This document shows, piece by piece, positions 16,310 to 28,910 of a stretch of DNA of 30,000 bases. The translations under genes and the position numbers were made by a program. This stretch comes from Anaeromyces robustus (lineage: Eukaryota; Neocallimastigomycota; Neocallimastigomycetes; Neocallimastigales; Neocallimastigaceae), in contig MCFG01000058.1 in the NCBI GenBank assembly GCA_002104895.1, positions 15,001-45,000 of the forward strand, given 5' to 3'. Every line of letters starts with the position of its first letter. Position 1 is the stretch's first letter. A model generated the notes under the pieces. The model was not told where the DNA came from, did no database searches, and worked only from the letters and a program-made list of their open reading frames with translations.

Positions 16310-19300
16310 TGAATTGAAATTGATAGTATTATTTAAAATTTTTGAGGTATTATTATTATTATCATTATCACGATTACTATTACTACTATTATTATTATAA
16401 TTATTATTATTATTATTTGAATAATTAATACCTTTTTTTATTTTCCTCTTATTATTAGCAAGTTCAGCAGCTGCAATTAAATGATATAAAGGATTATAAT
16501 TACTACATGGAGCTTCATTTAACATTTCAATAGTATTACTTGTACTACGTATTTTTCCATCACTAACAGCAGCTATAGGTCTAAATGTCTTTTTTGGACA
16601 ATTTGAATATGGACAATCTACATTGGAACAACCTACTTCAATAATAACATCACCTTTTCCATAATTCATTTCTTCATCAACTTCTGCATTAGTGACCCTG
16701 TATTCTTCTTCTTCTACTTCTTTTCCTTGATTTTGTTCAAAACTTAATGCTATGCTATCATAATTAATTTTTTTATTATTTTCATTAATCTTATTATCAT
16801 TATTTAGGTCTTGCTTTCTATTTTGATGATTAAATCTATAATCATATTTATCATTATTATTATTATGTTCATTATGTTCATGATGATGATCATGATTATG
16901 TTCATGTTCATGTTTATGTTCATGTTCATACTCATGATTATGGTTATGGTTATGACTATGATTATGATTATGATTATGTTCATATGAATGATTATGATTA
17001 TATTCATGATTATTATAGTCTTCTTCATAATCTTTATTATTATGATGATGACAACAATGACATTCATGATAATGAATCTCATCATTTTCATTTTCGTTTT
17101 CATTTTTATTTTTATTTTCTTTTTCGGCTTCATTTTCATTCACATTTTTCTTTTTATTTTCATTAATAATTTCTTTATTTTCTTTTATATTTCTACTTAT
17201 TTTTTCTTTATTTCTTATATTTCTATCCACTTCTGAATTAGATGTAATATTCATAGTATCTAAAGAATTATTAATAATTGACACAGTTGGAAATGATATT
17301 GATATTAAATCATTTCTATTTATACTTTCATCTTTTATTGTTTCAGTATAACGATTTAAAATATTTGGAAGTGGCATGGATGCAATGCATTCACTACAAT
17401 TACAATTATCAATACAAGGGGTATCAAGACCACATGGATAAATTGTTTTTTGTTGATAATTTTGTTCTTGACATTCTATAAAAGTAGATGTTGGAATTGA
17501 TGGTGAAAGAGGAGGTGTTAAATAATTATTGGATACAGAAGAAGATAAGGAAGAAGAAAAATCAACATTCATTTCATCTTTAACAGAATTTGATAAATTT
17601 TTTAATGGTGGTATATTTGATGATTTTTCTTTTTCCTTTTCTTTTTCTTTTTCTTTTATCATAGCTCTTTCTTTTTCTAAATATTTATATTTATTTTCAT
17701 TTTTTCTAGGCAATATATAAGATGATGACGCTATATTTGATTTAATATTATTTTCATTGGAAGTATATGTTGGATATGTCGTAGAAGTTGAAGGACGATT
17801 AAGATCCGTATCTACTGCAATTGTGGCACGATATAAATCATTAACTTTCCTTTTCTCATTTTCAATTTTAACTTCTTGAAAAGTTAATAAATCATTAGAT
17901 GTATTTGAATTTAATGAATTATAGATAGAATTATAATTACTTATAGGAATTTTCATAGTTTGGGATAGTTTATTTTCTTTTCTTTTAATAGAAGCTGGTA
18001 TTGTTATAGAAAATGAAGAACTTTGTGATTGAATTGAATTAGGTTTATCTAGTAATGATTTCTTTTCATAATCTTCTTTGGAAACATTTGTTGGTAAAGT
18101 GATAGAAGAAAAATATCTACGATTATTCTTTTCATTAGAATTAACTTCCAAAGGAATTGTTATAGAAAAAGGACTATCATCTGTATTTTTAATATCATCA
18201 TTACTATAATTAATGTTATTATTGTCATTATTATCATTGTTATCATTGTTATTATTATTATTATTGGTATTCTTATTAATAATATTATTGTTGTTTATGT
18301 TTTTGGTGTTGTCAGTGACGGTGTCATTATGATTATGATTACTATTATTGTTGTTGTTGTTGTTGTTGTTATTATTATTGTTATTATTGTTATTATTGTT
18401 ATTATTGTTATTATTGTTATTATTGTTATTATTATTGTTATTATTATTATTGTTATTATTATTATTTCCATTAAAATTATCATCATTTACATTATTACGA
18501 TTATTATTCGAAATATAATTTTGAGAATATTTATTATCAATCAAGAATGATGATGAAGATGAAGATAGTAATAAAGTATCATCTTGATTAATTAAATGCT
18601 TATTATAGTCATTATTATTAAGAGAAGGGATAGATGTTAGAGATGACGGAGATTGTAATGAAGCTTGTTGGATATCCATCATTAAAGGATCATCAAAAAT
18701 GGTATAATTATTAAAATTAGAAGAAGTCGGTGATTGAGAAGCTATATTATCTTCATTATTATAATTATTATTAAAACTATCAAAATCACTGAAATTATAA
18801 TTATTAAAAACATCAAAATTATTTAAGGAATTAGAATTATTAAAATTATTTGAATTTGAATAGTAATCATTATTACTATTACTATTACAACTATCATTAT
18901 ATATATTATTGGTATTTCTTTGATCTTGTCTATTTACAGGTATATTATTAATGGTATTACGATCACTTTCATAATTATTTTCTTCAAAATTATTATATAA
19001 AGGTGTAAAAGTAGAAGATTGTGATGAAGTAGGTATAGATGAAGATAAATTAAAAAGTTTCATTGCTTCACTAATATTTGAAACCGGTATTGATTTCCTT
19101 TCTATGGGTATAGAATTTTGTTCATTATTATAAGAATCTGAATTATCAATATTTAAAACATTTTGATTATCTAACATTTTATTATCATTAAGAACATTCC
19201 CTTCATTATCTTTACTTTCATTTTTATTTTCATTATTATTTATATTAGAAGATTTTAATTCTCCTGAAACAATAATTGAATCAATTTTTTGTTTTTTATT

Positions 19301-20215
19301 TTTTTCTTCATTCATATTTGAATCGGTATTCTTTCGTTTAGTATTATTTTTAGTTTTCTTTTTTTGAGTTTTCTTTGGTTGTTTTTGTTTCTTTTTCTTA
19401 TCACGTGATTTATTATGAACCTTTAAGTGACGTAATAAAGTGTCTTGCCTTTATAAATTTTATATATATATGATTATATTATTAATAAATAAATAAATCA
19501 AATTATGAAATTTCCAATTTCCAATATTAATTCAGAAATGCAAAATGTATAAATTTGAAATTATGAAATTGAAATTTGAAATTAAGAAATTTCAAATTAT
19601 TTAATATAATAAAACAATAACAAATAAAATATCGGTAGTATAATAATTATTATTATTATTAAAAGTTAATATATAAATAAATAATAATTTTAATAATTAT
19701 ATTAAATATTAAATATAATCTCTTTTTTCTAAAAAAAAAAAAAAAAAAACAAATTTCAAATTTGAAATTTGATTTTTTTTTTAAAAAATTAAAACTTTTT
19801 TAAATATATCAATAAAAGAAAAGGAAAAGAAAAAAAGCTTACCTTGAAAAACATCGACCACAACCTTCAATTTCACATTTAAAAGGACGTTCACCTGTGT
19901 GAGCTAATGAATTGAATTTTATAAAAATTTATTTATATCATATAATTACATAAAAAAAAAAAAATTAATACCTGAAATTCCAAAAATTACATTTCCAATA
20001 AAAAAAACAATTTTTTTGTCTAATAAATTATATATATTTAAAATATTATAATAATGATTTTTACTTAAAATATGTCTATTCAAATGTTCCATTCTTCTAA
20101 ATGACCTTAAACAGGTCATACATTTAAAAGGTTTAGAAACATATTGAGTTTTTGTAGGTTCATTATGTGGAAACATCACAGGAGGAAAAGTTGGTAATAT
20201 TGGTATTGACGACAT
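15032..20215 (-). CDS. Two-finger C2H2 transcription factor with His-rich and Cys-cluster regions (three exons, 1542 aa)
   Basis: The exons are 20215-20065, 19903-19843 and 19448-15032 (introns of 161 and 394 nt, GT...AG). Finger 1 uses Cys32, Cys35, His48 and His52 and is split by intron 1. Finger 2 uses Cys60, Cys65, His78 and His82 and is split by intron 2. The linker is HTGERPF. Helix residues RRMEHLNR equal the R-E-H-R set of Msn2 and Mig1 finger 1, which reads GGG. Finger 2 (R-D-T-R) should read G-N-G, so a GNGGGG-like site is inferred. Residues 84-112 are a Lys-rich nuclear targeting stretch. The rest is low complexity: poly-Asn at about 397-441, 1117-1161 and 1341-1394, a His-rich block at about 861-933, and Cys clusters at about 741-762, 1009-1021, 1188-1201 and 1521-1532. 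It is a nuclear DNA-binding regulator; the His/Cys content suggests metal sensing but does not prove it. The long exon is uninterrupted, so the gene is intact. Confidence 0.9.
15484..15645 (-). repeat. Poly-Asn/Asp coding tract 3
   Basis: Mixed Asn, Asp and Lys codons (NDNDNDND and NKNKN patterns) near the C-terminus of the zinc-finger protein. Frames on the opposite strand are open only because of this composition and are not genes. Confidence 0.85.
16168..16311 (-). repeat. Poly-Asn coding tract 2
   Basis: Nearly pure ATT (plus strand) trinucleotide repeat encoding Asn, interrupted by single Tyr codons. It is the purest of the three tracts and the most likely to vary in length between individuals. 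Confidence 0.9.
16855..17075 (-). repeat. His-rich coding block in zinc-finger protein
   Basis: This in-frame block encodes alternating His/Asn and His/Glu pairs (HNHNHNH, HEHEHKHEHEH) after a Cys/His start, ECHCCHHH. His dipeptide repeats of this kind bind Zn, Ni or Cu in other proteins. The DNA is built from ATG/ATT and TCATG units, so slippage may have expanded it. Confidence 0.8.
18340..18470 (-). repeat. Poly-Asn coding tract 1
   Basis: A run of AAC/AAT codons (seen as GTT/ATT on the plus strand) encodes more than 40 Asn residues. Mixed codons show that the tract is partly stabilised rather than one pure microsatellite. The other two large tracts are at 16180-16310 and 15480-15640. Confidence 0.9.
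19750..19771. repeat. 22 bp perfect palindrome in zinc-finger gene intron 2
   Basis: AAATTTCAAATTTGAAATTT at 19751-19770 is self-complementary, and the flanking C and G extend it to 22 bp. Related half-sites (GAAATTT, TTCAAATT) recur in the same intron at 19500-19605 and in RNF181-like intron 1 at 12485-12550. Confidence 0.85.
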
Positions 20216-22415
20216 TATAAAAATGTATGTATATAAAGCAATATTATATAATTATATGATTTTCTAAATTGAATTTCAATTTTATAATAGGTATTAACTT
20301 TCTTAATTGTTCTATTTCTTTTATAAAAAAAAAAAAAAGAATAATCTTTTTATAAATTACTTTATTATACTTTTTTACTATATATTTTTAGCAAAAAAAA
20401 AGTATATGATTTATTGTATAGATATAAAATTACTAATTTCTTTTAAAAATAACCACATATTAGAAAATATAACTTATATAAATCTTTAAAAATATTTTAT
20501 AATTAAATTTTTTTATTATTGTTATAAAATAATATAATTGTATTTATTGTAATATATGTAATTGATTGATTAAATGATAAAAATTAATTTATACATATAC
20601 TGCTTTAATATAATTTTCCAATAAATAATTAATTAATAGATTCTATAAAACAAAAAAATTATATCTTTTAACATTATTTATTTTAAAACACGTTTTATAT
20701 GGTTTATTTGTTATTCCAATTCCACAATTAGTATTAATATGTACAATTTTTATATATTAATTATACTCTTTGAAGTAATAAAAAATTATTGATTAAATTA
20801 AAGATTAATAAATATTTTGATGCTGATAAAAAAAAGGAAAGTGATATTATTTTAAAATTTTATATTATTTTTTCCTTCAGAATAAAATTATTTTTTATAA
20901 AAAAAAAAAAAAATTGAAATCTTTAATTTTTGAATAATTGAATAGTTTCAGTTAATTTTTGGAATTTTATATATATATATTTATAATCAATTTTTTTTAT
21001 TGGTGAAATAAACCATATTTTTTTATATATTTGATGATAAAAATTATTATATTATTACTAATTATGATTAAAAATATAAAAAAAAAAAATAAAAAAAAAA
21101 AAATAAATTATATTTTAAATAAAAATTAAAATAATATCTATATTAATTTATAATATATATTAGATTATACTAATAATATATTATAAAAAAAATTATAAAA
21201 ATTTTAACTATAGCAAAACAGAAATTCAAAATAATAAAAAAAATATTTAAAAATACGAGAGTTTTTCAAATTTATATAGAATTTAAAATTTTTAAAATTT
21301 TTACTATACTATATATTATATATAATTATTACAAATTTTTATATATATTATAATATATTATAATATAATTTAATATATATTATATAAAATTGAACAATTT
21401 AAAATAATAAATAATGAAAATTTGATCCTATCAAAAAAGAAATAAAAAAAAATTATTACTAATTTATTAATTATTATTTTAAAACAAGCATCATTATTAG
21501 AGATAGTTTCCAAAATGATTATTATTGATCATCAAATAAAAATTTTATTAAAAAAAATTATTATTAATTATAATTATAATTATAATTATATTAACTTTTA
21601 ATAAAAGCGATTTCAATTATAGAAAAATAATTAATATTTTTAAAATGTTATTTCATGAAAACATTTATATTGCTTATTTTTTATAATATTATATAATTTC
21701 TCAATTTGTAGAAAAATAACATTGAAAGAGTTAGCTTTATACTTCTATATTTCAATAAAAATTAATATTAATGATCATCAAATACTTTATATTAATGATA
21801 CAAAATTTAAAGATTATTTTTTTAAAATATACTTTCATTCTACATATAAAAATAATTAATAATTAAATTCTATTAATTTCTGTATAACAAATAAAAAAGA
21901 TAAAAAAAGAAAAAAAAAAAAAAAGATTAATAGTTAATAAATAGTTTTAGTATGAATATGATAATACTATTTGTGTAATAAATAATCCTTTTATTATTAT
22001 ATAAAATGTTTTAAGTTAATGTAACTTTTTTGAATATTTCGGTATCCAATTTGAAATAATTTGTAAATACTTTCTTTCTATCTTTATTTTTTTTTTTTTT
22101 AATTTCAATTATATTACTATTCAGAATGCTGTTCATTCATTGGTAACTACCACCATATATTTACAAAAAAAGAAAACATTTTTATTAAGTAAAAAAAAAA
22201 AAATATAAAATAAATAATAATAATTATTATATAAGAAATAAGATTTATAATATTATATATTTAATATTTCATATAACTTAGAGTCATTATTTTTCATAAT
22301 AAAAGTAATAATATATTAAAATATATAAAATAATAAAATTATTGGATATAATAGATACTAAGTTTCTATTTTACATATTAATTATTAATTATTTTATATT
22401 AATTATTAATTATTT
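20216..22415. other. Upstream region of zinc-finger gene, then AT-rich gene-free DNA
   Basis: The part next to 20216 must include the promoter of the minus-strand zinc-finger gene, but no element can be placed. The remainder has no ORF I can support, only A and T tracts. A slightly more complex patch lies at about 22125-22180. Nothing else recognisable was seen. Confidence 0.5.
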
Positions 22416-22545
22416 TATTTATTTATCTATTTATCTATTTATCTATTTATTTATTTATCTATTTATTTATTTATTTATTTATTTATTTATCTATTTTCAT
22501 TTGTTTATTTATTTATTTTATCTTATTTATTTATTAATTTAATAA
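22416..22545. repeat. TTTA array in gene desert
   Basis: About 130 bp of TTTA units with ATCTATTTA variants in the plus strand. It produces a short false ORF rich in Leu, Phe, Ile and Tyr. It is the only such array in the right-hand 9.8 kb, whereas arrays are frequent among the genes. Confidence 0.9.
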
Positions 22546-24700
22546 TTTATTTAATAATCAATTATAAATTATCAGTAATTTTATTTTATTTATTATTAAT
22601 AGTAAAACACAAAATTTAAAAGGAATGCCTTTAATCCTTATTGATTCTTCATTCCAAATAATTTAAAAAATAATTTATTTTGTACAGATGTAAAAATTTT
22701 AATTAAAAATTTTTAATTTTTTAATTTTTTAATATACTTAATTAATTATATTGTAATATATAATTTATACATAAAATAATAATTCAATAAAAAAAATAAT
22801 AATTAATGAATAAATTGCTTATTAAACTAAATAAATAGTTTAAATTGAAAATTTAGGGAAAAATCTATACATAAAACATTTTCAATAATATGTAATATAT
22901 TTATAATAATAAATTACTAATGAATGATCAATATTCTCTTATATTATCAACTATTATTACTATATAATTATTATTATGTATTACTGTTTATTGTATATTA
23001 TTATTGTTAGGTATATAATTATCATTGCTAATAAAAAATATTTACCATTTGTTGTATTATAAAAACAATTGAATATTTTATATTTTTATTTATTTATGTC
23101 ATGTATGAATATATAAAATAAATTCAAGGAAAGAAAAACTGCTATTATAAAAGTATATTAATATTACACATAATAAAAAGTAACTTTTTTTTTTAATAAT
23201 TTTTTTTTCATATAAAATATTCACGTGATAAATTTATACAATAAAACCCCATAATAATAAATGATATCTTGTTTTAAGATTGCATCCATGCGAAGTTAAC
23301 TTTTGAATAGTTTTAAACATATTTTAAAATAATTGAAATGAAAAATTGTAATACATTTTTATTAATATAAATTTAATAAAAAACTTTAATTTATAATATA
23401 TATTAATTGGAAAAATTATTTTATTTATTTATATGACAAAATATTTTATTACTTATTCTGTTAAATTATAAAGGAATAAATACGAATAAATATGAGTTAT
23501 TAATTATATTTTTACAAAAAAAAAAAAGAAAGAAACTTTTAAAATTTAAAAAATTATTTTTTTTTTTAATGATATTACATATAATTAAATACCATATAAT
23601 TTATTATAATGTTTAATATTTAATAAAAATAAATTAATATATATTAATTTATATATAAAAAGTAATTTATTTTACTTATATTAAAAAAAATATTTTTAAA
23701 CTATAAACAATTTTTATTTTGTCAAGTATTTCTTTCTTTAATTCTATTGGCTTTTTTTTACGATAAGTACAAATTTTAAAATTTTAATTTTAATTTATAT
23801 TAAATACGGATTAATAATCAAAAATATTAATAAATAAAGTTTATTACTTTTTATTTTTTTTTATTCACTTTTTTTAAGTTATTAAAATATTATTAAATAT
23901 CATGTATAAAATTATACTAATAAAATATATAAAATATTTTATAAAATATATATTACAAAATATATTATAAAATATATTATGATTATAATAAAAATATATG
24001 TATTATATATTATAATATATTATTATTCATATAACTTGAGATTTGGTTAAAAAGTTATGATATATTAGTATAGAATATTTAATATATTAACATAAATAAT
24101 TTATTATAATAAAATTATATTGATAATATATTATTATATATCAATTTTCTATATATTTTATTTAATTATAATATATTTATACAATATATAATATAATATA
24201 AATATATTTTTTATCATATTCTTTTATCATTTTTTTTAAATTTGGTTTATTAAAAAAAACCTGTTATAATATATTAATGAATAATTAAATAAAAAAATTA
24301 ATTAAAATTAATGAATAAATTAAATAAATAAAAGTTATGGTATACCTAATATTTTCATAATACATTTGAAATAATTTTTCATAAATACGTTAATTCGGAT
24401 AGATTCGGTTCTTTTAATATTATGATTGGTTAAAATTCCTAGATACAACACTAAAATGTAGTACTATTGTAATATTCATTTACATAATAATTATTAAAAT
24501 AATAAATTTATTATTAATTAGAAGTTATTAATTAGAAGTATAATTTTATTATAATATAGTAAATATAATTATATTATAATATATAGTCCTTTTAAATATG
24601 TGAAATTTATGGTAATGTTTATAATTAATAATACTAATAATTAAATACTATAAATATAATATTCAAAAATATAATAATAAATAATAATTAATATTAAAAT
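22546..24700. other. AT-rich gene-free DNA
   Basis: No ORF, tRNA or gene motif seen. Minor GC-richer patches occur at about 22620-22660, 23220-23310 (which includes CACGTG at 23222-23227) and 24340-24460. None folds or translates into something I can name. Confidence 0.5.
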
Positions 24701-25504
24701 ATTTAATAATTTATTTATATGGACATATTAATAAAAAAATATATATATAAATCACTGAAGGTATATCACTTGAAGGTTAAGTATAAAAGAAGCAGTATTA
24801 ATAATAAGTTATGTATAAGAAAATGATAATTATTGGTTTATAAAATACATAAAAAAAGTAGTACTGTTAATATTTAATACATTGATATTAAAAAATTTGA
24901 TAATATATTGAAAATGATGACTTATTATTAGACATATTAATAAAAATACCTTTAATATTACTCATAGTAATACTTTAATTTATACATTCCTTATTGATTA
25001 AAAAAAAAGCTTTAATTTATATGTATAAACACTTATATGTAACAAATAAATAAAAAACCTTATAATAAATACTAAAAAAATTATATATAGAAAAAATGAA
25101 TATAAAATATTAATATACAAAATTTAATAGAAAATATATACCATAATACCATAATAATAATAATCTAAAAAGAAATATAGTTAGTTATGTTTATCAAATA
25201 TAAAAAAACATGCTTTTATGTATTAAAGCATAGAATATATAATAATTATAAAGAATGAATATAAAAATATATATGTATAAAAACAAAAGTATATATTATT
25301 TTAAAAATAGAGTTTTTTTTTTTTAATAATAGATATAATTATGTTTATATAATTATATAAAATAATAACAAAGAAATAATACCTTTCAACTTTCAATTGT
25401 ATATATAAGTATTTATTTATAACCAAGAATAATAATATTATTATTATATTGATTTTAACTACACTATAGCTATATTTATAATAATAATTAATAATAATAA
25501 TGAG

Positions 25505-25553
25505 TTTTCAAACAATGTTTTTTATCCTGGAAATAAAAAACATTGTTTGAAAA
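25505..25553. repeat. 21 bp perfect inverted repeat with 7 nt loop
   Basis: Arms 25505-25525 and 25533-25553 are exact reverse complements around the loop CCTGGAA. The arm core is CAAACAATGTTTTTTAT. A second hairpin follows at once: arms AAAGTTATAAAT 25551-25562 and ATTTATAACTTT 25571-25582, loop of 8 nt. The two hairpins share three bases. Confidence 0.9.
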
Positions 25554-26083
25554 GTTATAAATAGTGAAGGATTTATAACTTTCAAATTATTATCTTCAAT
25601 AATAAACTAATAATAAATTAATATAGCTAATATGTAAAATTTTCAATAATAAACTAATAAGACTATTATATTTAATATGTTATTTGATAATATTATCACT
25701 TAAAAACAATTTTTAATAATAAACTGATATATTTAATATGTAATATTTTAATAAAAGTCAATACTTTTATGTTATTACTTATAATAAAATTATCATATAT
25801 AAATAATAAACCATATATTTAATAAAACTAAACTAAATATATTTAATATTTTAATAAAATTGATACTTTATTTTAATAAAATTGATACTTATAAATATTC
25901 TTATAAAAAAAATATCTTATATAAATAGTATACCATATATTTAATAAAACCCCACAAATAAAGATACATATATAAAAAAAGCAGTAACCTTTATTAATAC
26001 AAATATTTATAAAATTTAATATATAACTTTTATACTAAAAAATAGAATTTTAAATATACCAATGAATATATAATATCTTTCTC

Positions 26084-27530
26084 TAAGTTTGGAATTTTTT
26101 ATTATAAAATATATTTTAAAATATTCATATTTAAAAATAGAAAACTAGTATAAACTTTTTATTATAAATTATTAAAAACAAGAATCAATAAATAAAAAAA
26201 CATTAATTATAACATTTATTAGTATTATAAACCGTATTATATTCAAGTATTCTTTATATGTTTATACACTTTGAAAAAAAATATTTCATAAAGAAAATTT
26301 ATGCATATTAACAACTAAAAACAGTCTCATAAATATTATATATTTATAAAGAGTTTTTTAATATTATTATAACATAAATAGAAATATCTCTTTCTTTTTT
26401 ATTTAAGAGTATTAATTTGTATATGTATTACCACATATGTATTTATAAATATTAAAAAAATTCAAATATAAATAAAAAAATTTACGTTGATATAAAATAA
26501 TCTATATGTAAACAAAATACAAATAAAAGCCTTTACTTTTATTATATATAATAATAGTTATTATTGAAAATTTTTATGTTTTATATATTATTAATGATAA
26601 TAATGATAATAAATATTATAGATTTTTAATATATATTATGATATTTTTTAATAACAACAACCAGGAAGAAGTTTATTATTAAACTTATGTTTTCTTCATT
26701 TTTTAATGATAAAACTCATACAAAAGCTTTTATATAAACTTTTGTACTATAATCTTTAAAAAATAAACAAAAAGGTTTAAATAGAAATAAAATACATAAA
26801 ACTATAGTATTTTATAACCTTATGTATAGTTTGTTATCTTTCTAAATAATAAAAAAACTTTTAGTTTTTTCTTTCTTTTTTTCTTTTTTTTTTTTTTTTT
26901 TTATTCAAAGATAAAATTTATAAAAAATTTTATAAAATACATATTTTATGTAATATTTATTTCTAAAGAGTAAACTAGTTTGAACTTTTTGTTAAAAGCT
27001 ATTAAGATATATATTAATAATAAAGAATATAAAAGTATAAAGTGAAACAATAAAATAATACAATATAAGATTTAAGTATTCTTAATCAATATATATTATC
27101 TATGTGTAATAATTAATAAGTTTAATATATAAATAGAAAAAGATATTTTATAACTGTATGTGTTTATATGCTTTTGAAAAAATATTTAAATAAGAATTTT
27201 AATTTATATATGTATTAGTACTTGTATATTAGTAAATAATAAAACCCAAATATAAATAAAATAATCATATTGAAATAAAAAAAAACCTATATGTAAACAA
27301 AAATACATATAAAGATTTTTATTTTAAATAATAGTTATTATTTATATTAATAATGATAACAATGATAATAGATGTAAATATATAAATATTAATTATGATA
27401 CTTGTTAATAGAAATAATCAAGAAGTCTATTATTACACTTTCCTCTTCTTTTTATTATCTTTTTTAATGGTAAAAACCGTACAAAAATACCTATATAAAA
27501 TTTTAAAGAATAAACAAGTAAATAACAAAT
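26084..27530. repeat. Diverged tandem duplication of about 0.8 kb
   Basis: Copy 1 (about 26084-26780) and copy 2 (about 26910-27530) share ordered anchors: ACTAG followed by AACTTTTT (26144 and 26974), AAGTATTCTT (26245 and 27074), CTATATGTAAACAAA (26502 and 27287) and TAATGATAA (26591 and 27350). Offsets fall from 830 to 759, consistent with deletions. A more diverged third copy may lie at about 28140-28560. Confidence 0.65.
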
Positions 27531-27563
27531 TATATTTAGATAAAAAAACAAAAAATCAGTAAG

Positions 27564-27772
27564 ATTTTTATAACTTTATGAGAAAATATAATCTGTTATC
27601 TTTTTATATCTGTAAAAGAATAGTTAAGAAGAATAAAAATATGTAATAAGTAATAGAAAAAAAAAACAAATAAAACAATAATATTTTTATAACTTTATGA
27701 GAAAATATAATCTGTAATCTTTTTATATCTATAAAAGAATAGTTAAGAAAAATAAAAATATGTAATAAGTAA
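27564..27772. repeat. Two-copy direct repeat, 90 bp units, 119 bp period
   Basis: Copies at 27564-27653 and 27683-27772 differ at only about three positions by my reading. The unit begins ATTTTTATAACTTTATGAGA and ends GTAATAAGTAA. Such high identity inside a decayed region suggests a recent local duplication. Confidence 0.9.
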
Positions 27773-28686
27773 ATAATTTATAAATATATTTCATGTAGTT
27801 CAAAAAATATATATATATATATATTATTTGTAAAAAATATATTATCATAGGAAGTGGTAAATAATATATATATATAAATAAAAAGTAAGCTATATTAAAA
27901 TAGTTTTTTAGATTTATGTAACTTTTATATATATATAAATATAATTATAAATAAATAAAACAATGAATATAAAAATAATATCTCATTTTTAATATAACAT
28001 AGTTTTCTATTTTTTAATAATAAATATATATGCTCTTTTTAAGATGATAATAATAAATAGAGATGGGTTTATATGTAACCTTTTTAAAGAATAATAATAT
28101 AAACAAATAGCTCAAAAGATAAAATCCTATTAAAAAGTAATTATTAACTCCAATTATATTATTATATTAGAGAAGTATTTAATTATAAGTAATATAATAT
28201 AAGTAATATACTATTTAAAAATATTTTATAAATTTATAATATCTGTGTGACTGCTATTAACTTTCAAAATATATAAATACATATAATTAAACAATAATAT
28301 TATTAAATTTTTCAATAAAATTCATTTTTATATTCATGAACTTTAATTTGTGAATAGAACTCAAATATTACTATATATATATATATAAAACCTATATATA
28401 AATAAAGGTTTTTTCATTTAATAAACTGTCCATATAATGGTTATTATAATAATATTATTAGTAACAAATATAAATATATTAATAATGATATATTTTAACA
28501 ATAATAAAGACTTTCTATTATTAATTTTTTTTTCTTACTTGTAAAACTCATAATATTATTTCATTAACTTTACTCACTTTTTTCATTCTTTATAGACTAT
28601 AGATTATAGATATTTATTAAAAACGAAAAAAAAATTAAGGTACACAAAACAATTATATTATATAAATTTTATATGTAATATATTTT

Positions 28687-28722
28687 GACATAATAATATC
28701 TTTTAAAAGATATTATTATGTC
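28687..28722. repeat. 36 bp perfect palindrome
   Basis: GACATAATAATATCTTTT (28687-28704) is followed directly by its exact reverse complement (28705-28722), with no loop. The next bases on each side do not pair. Confidence 0.92.
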
Positions 28723-28910
28723 TTAAGCATGGTGATTCATAATTTTTAAAGATACATAAAACTGTATAAAATTTCTTTACAATATGTTATTTATTTATAT
28801 TTAATAAAAAGAATAACATTTAACAATAAATAATGAATATCATACATTTAAAAAGTAATATTTAAATATTATTTATATAGCTTTAGTAAAACAATATTAT
28901 TTTTTATACA

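Noticed and set aside
15433-18550. Several Ile/Met/Thr-rich frames on both strands inside the zinc-finger gene
   Set aside because: They are shifted or antisense readings of poly-Asn and His-repeat codons.
20307-20489. 60-codon plus-strand frame upstream of the zinc-finger gene
   Set aside because: It has a Lys/Asn/Ile/Phe composition expected of AT-rich spacer, with no motif, splice evidence or repeat-independent signal.
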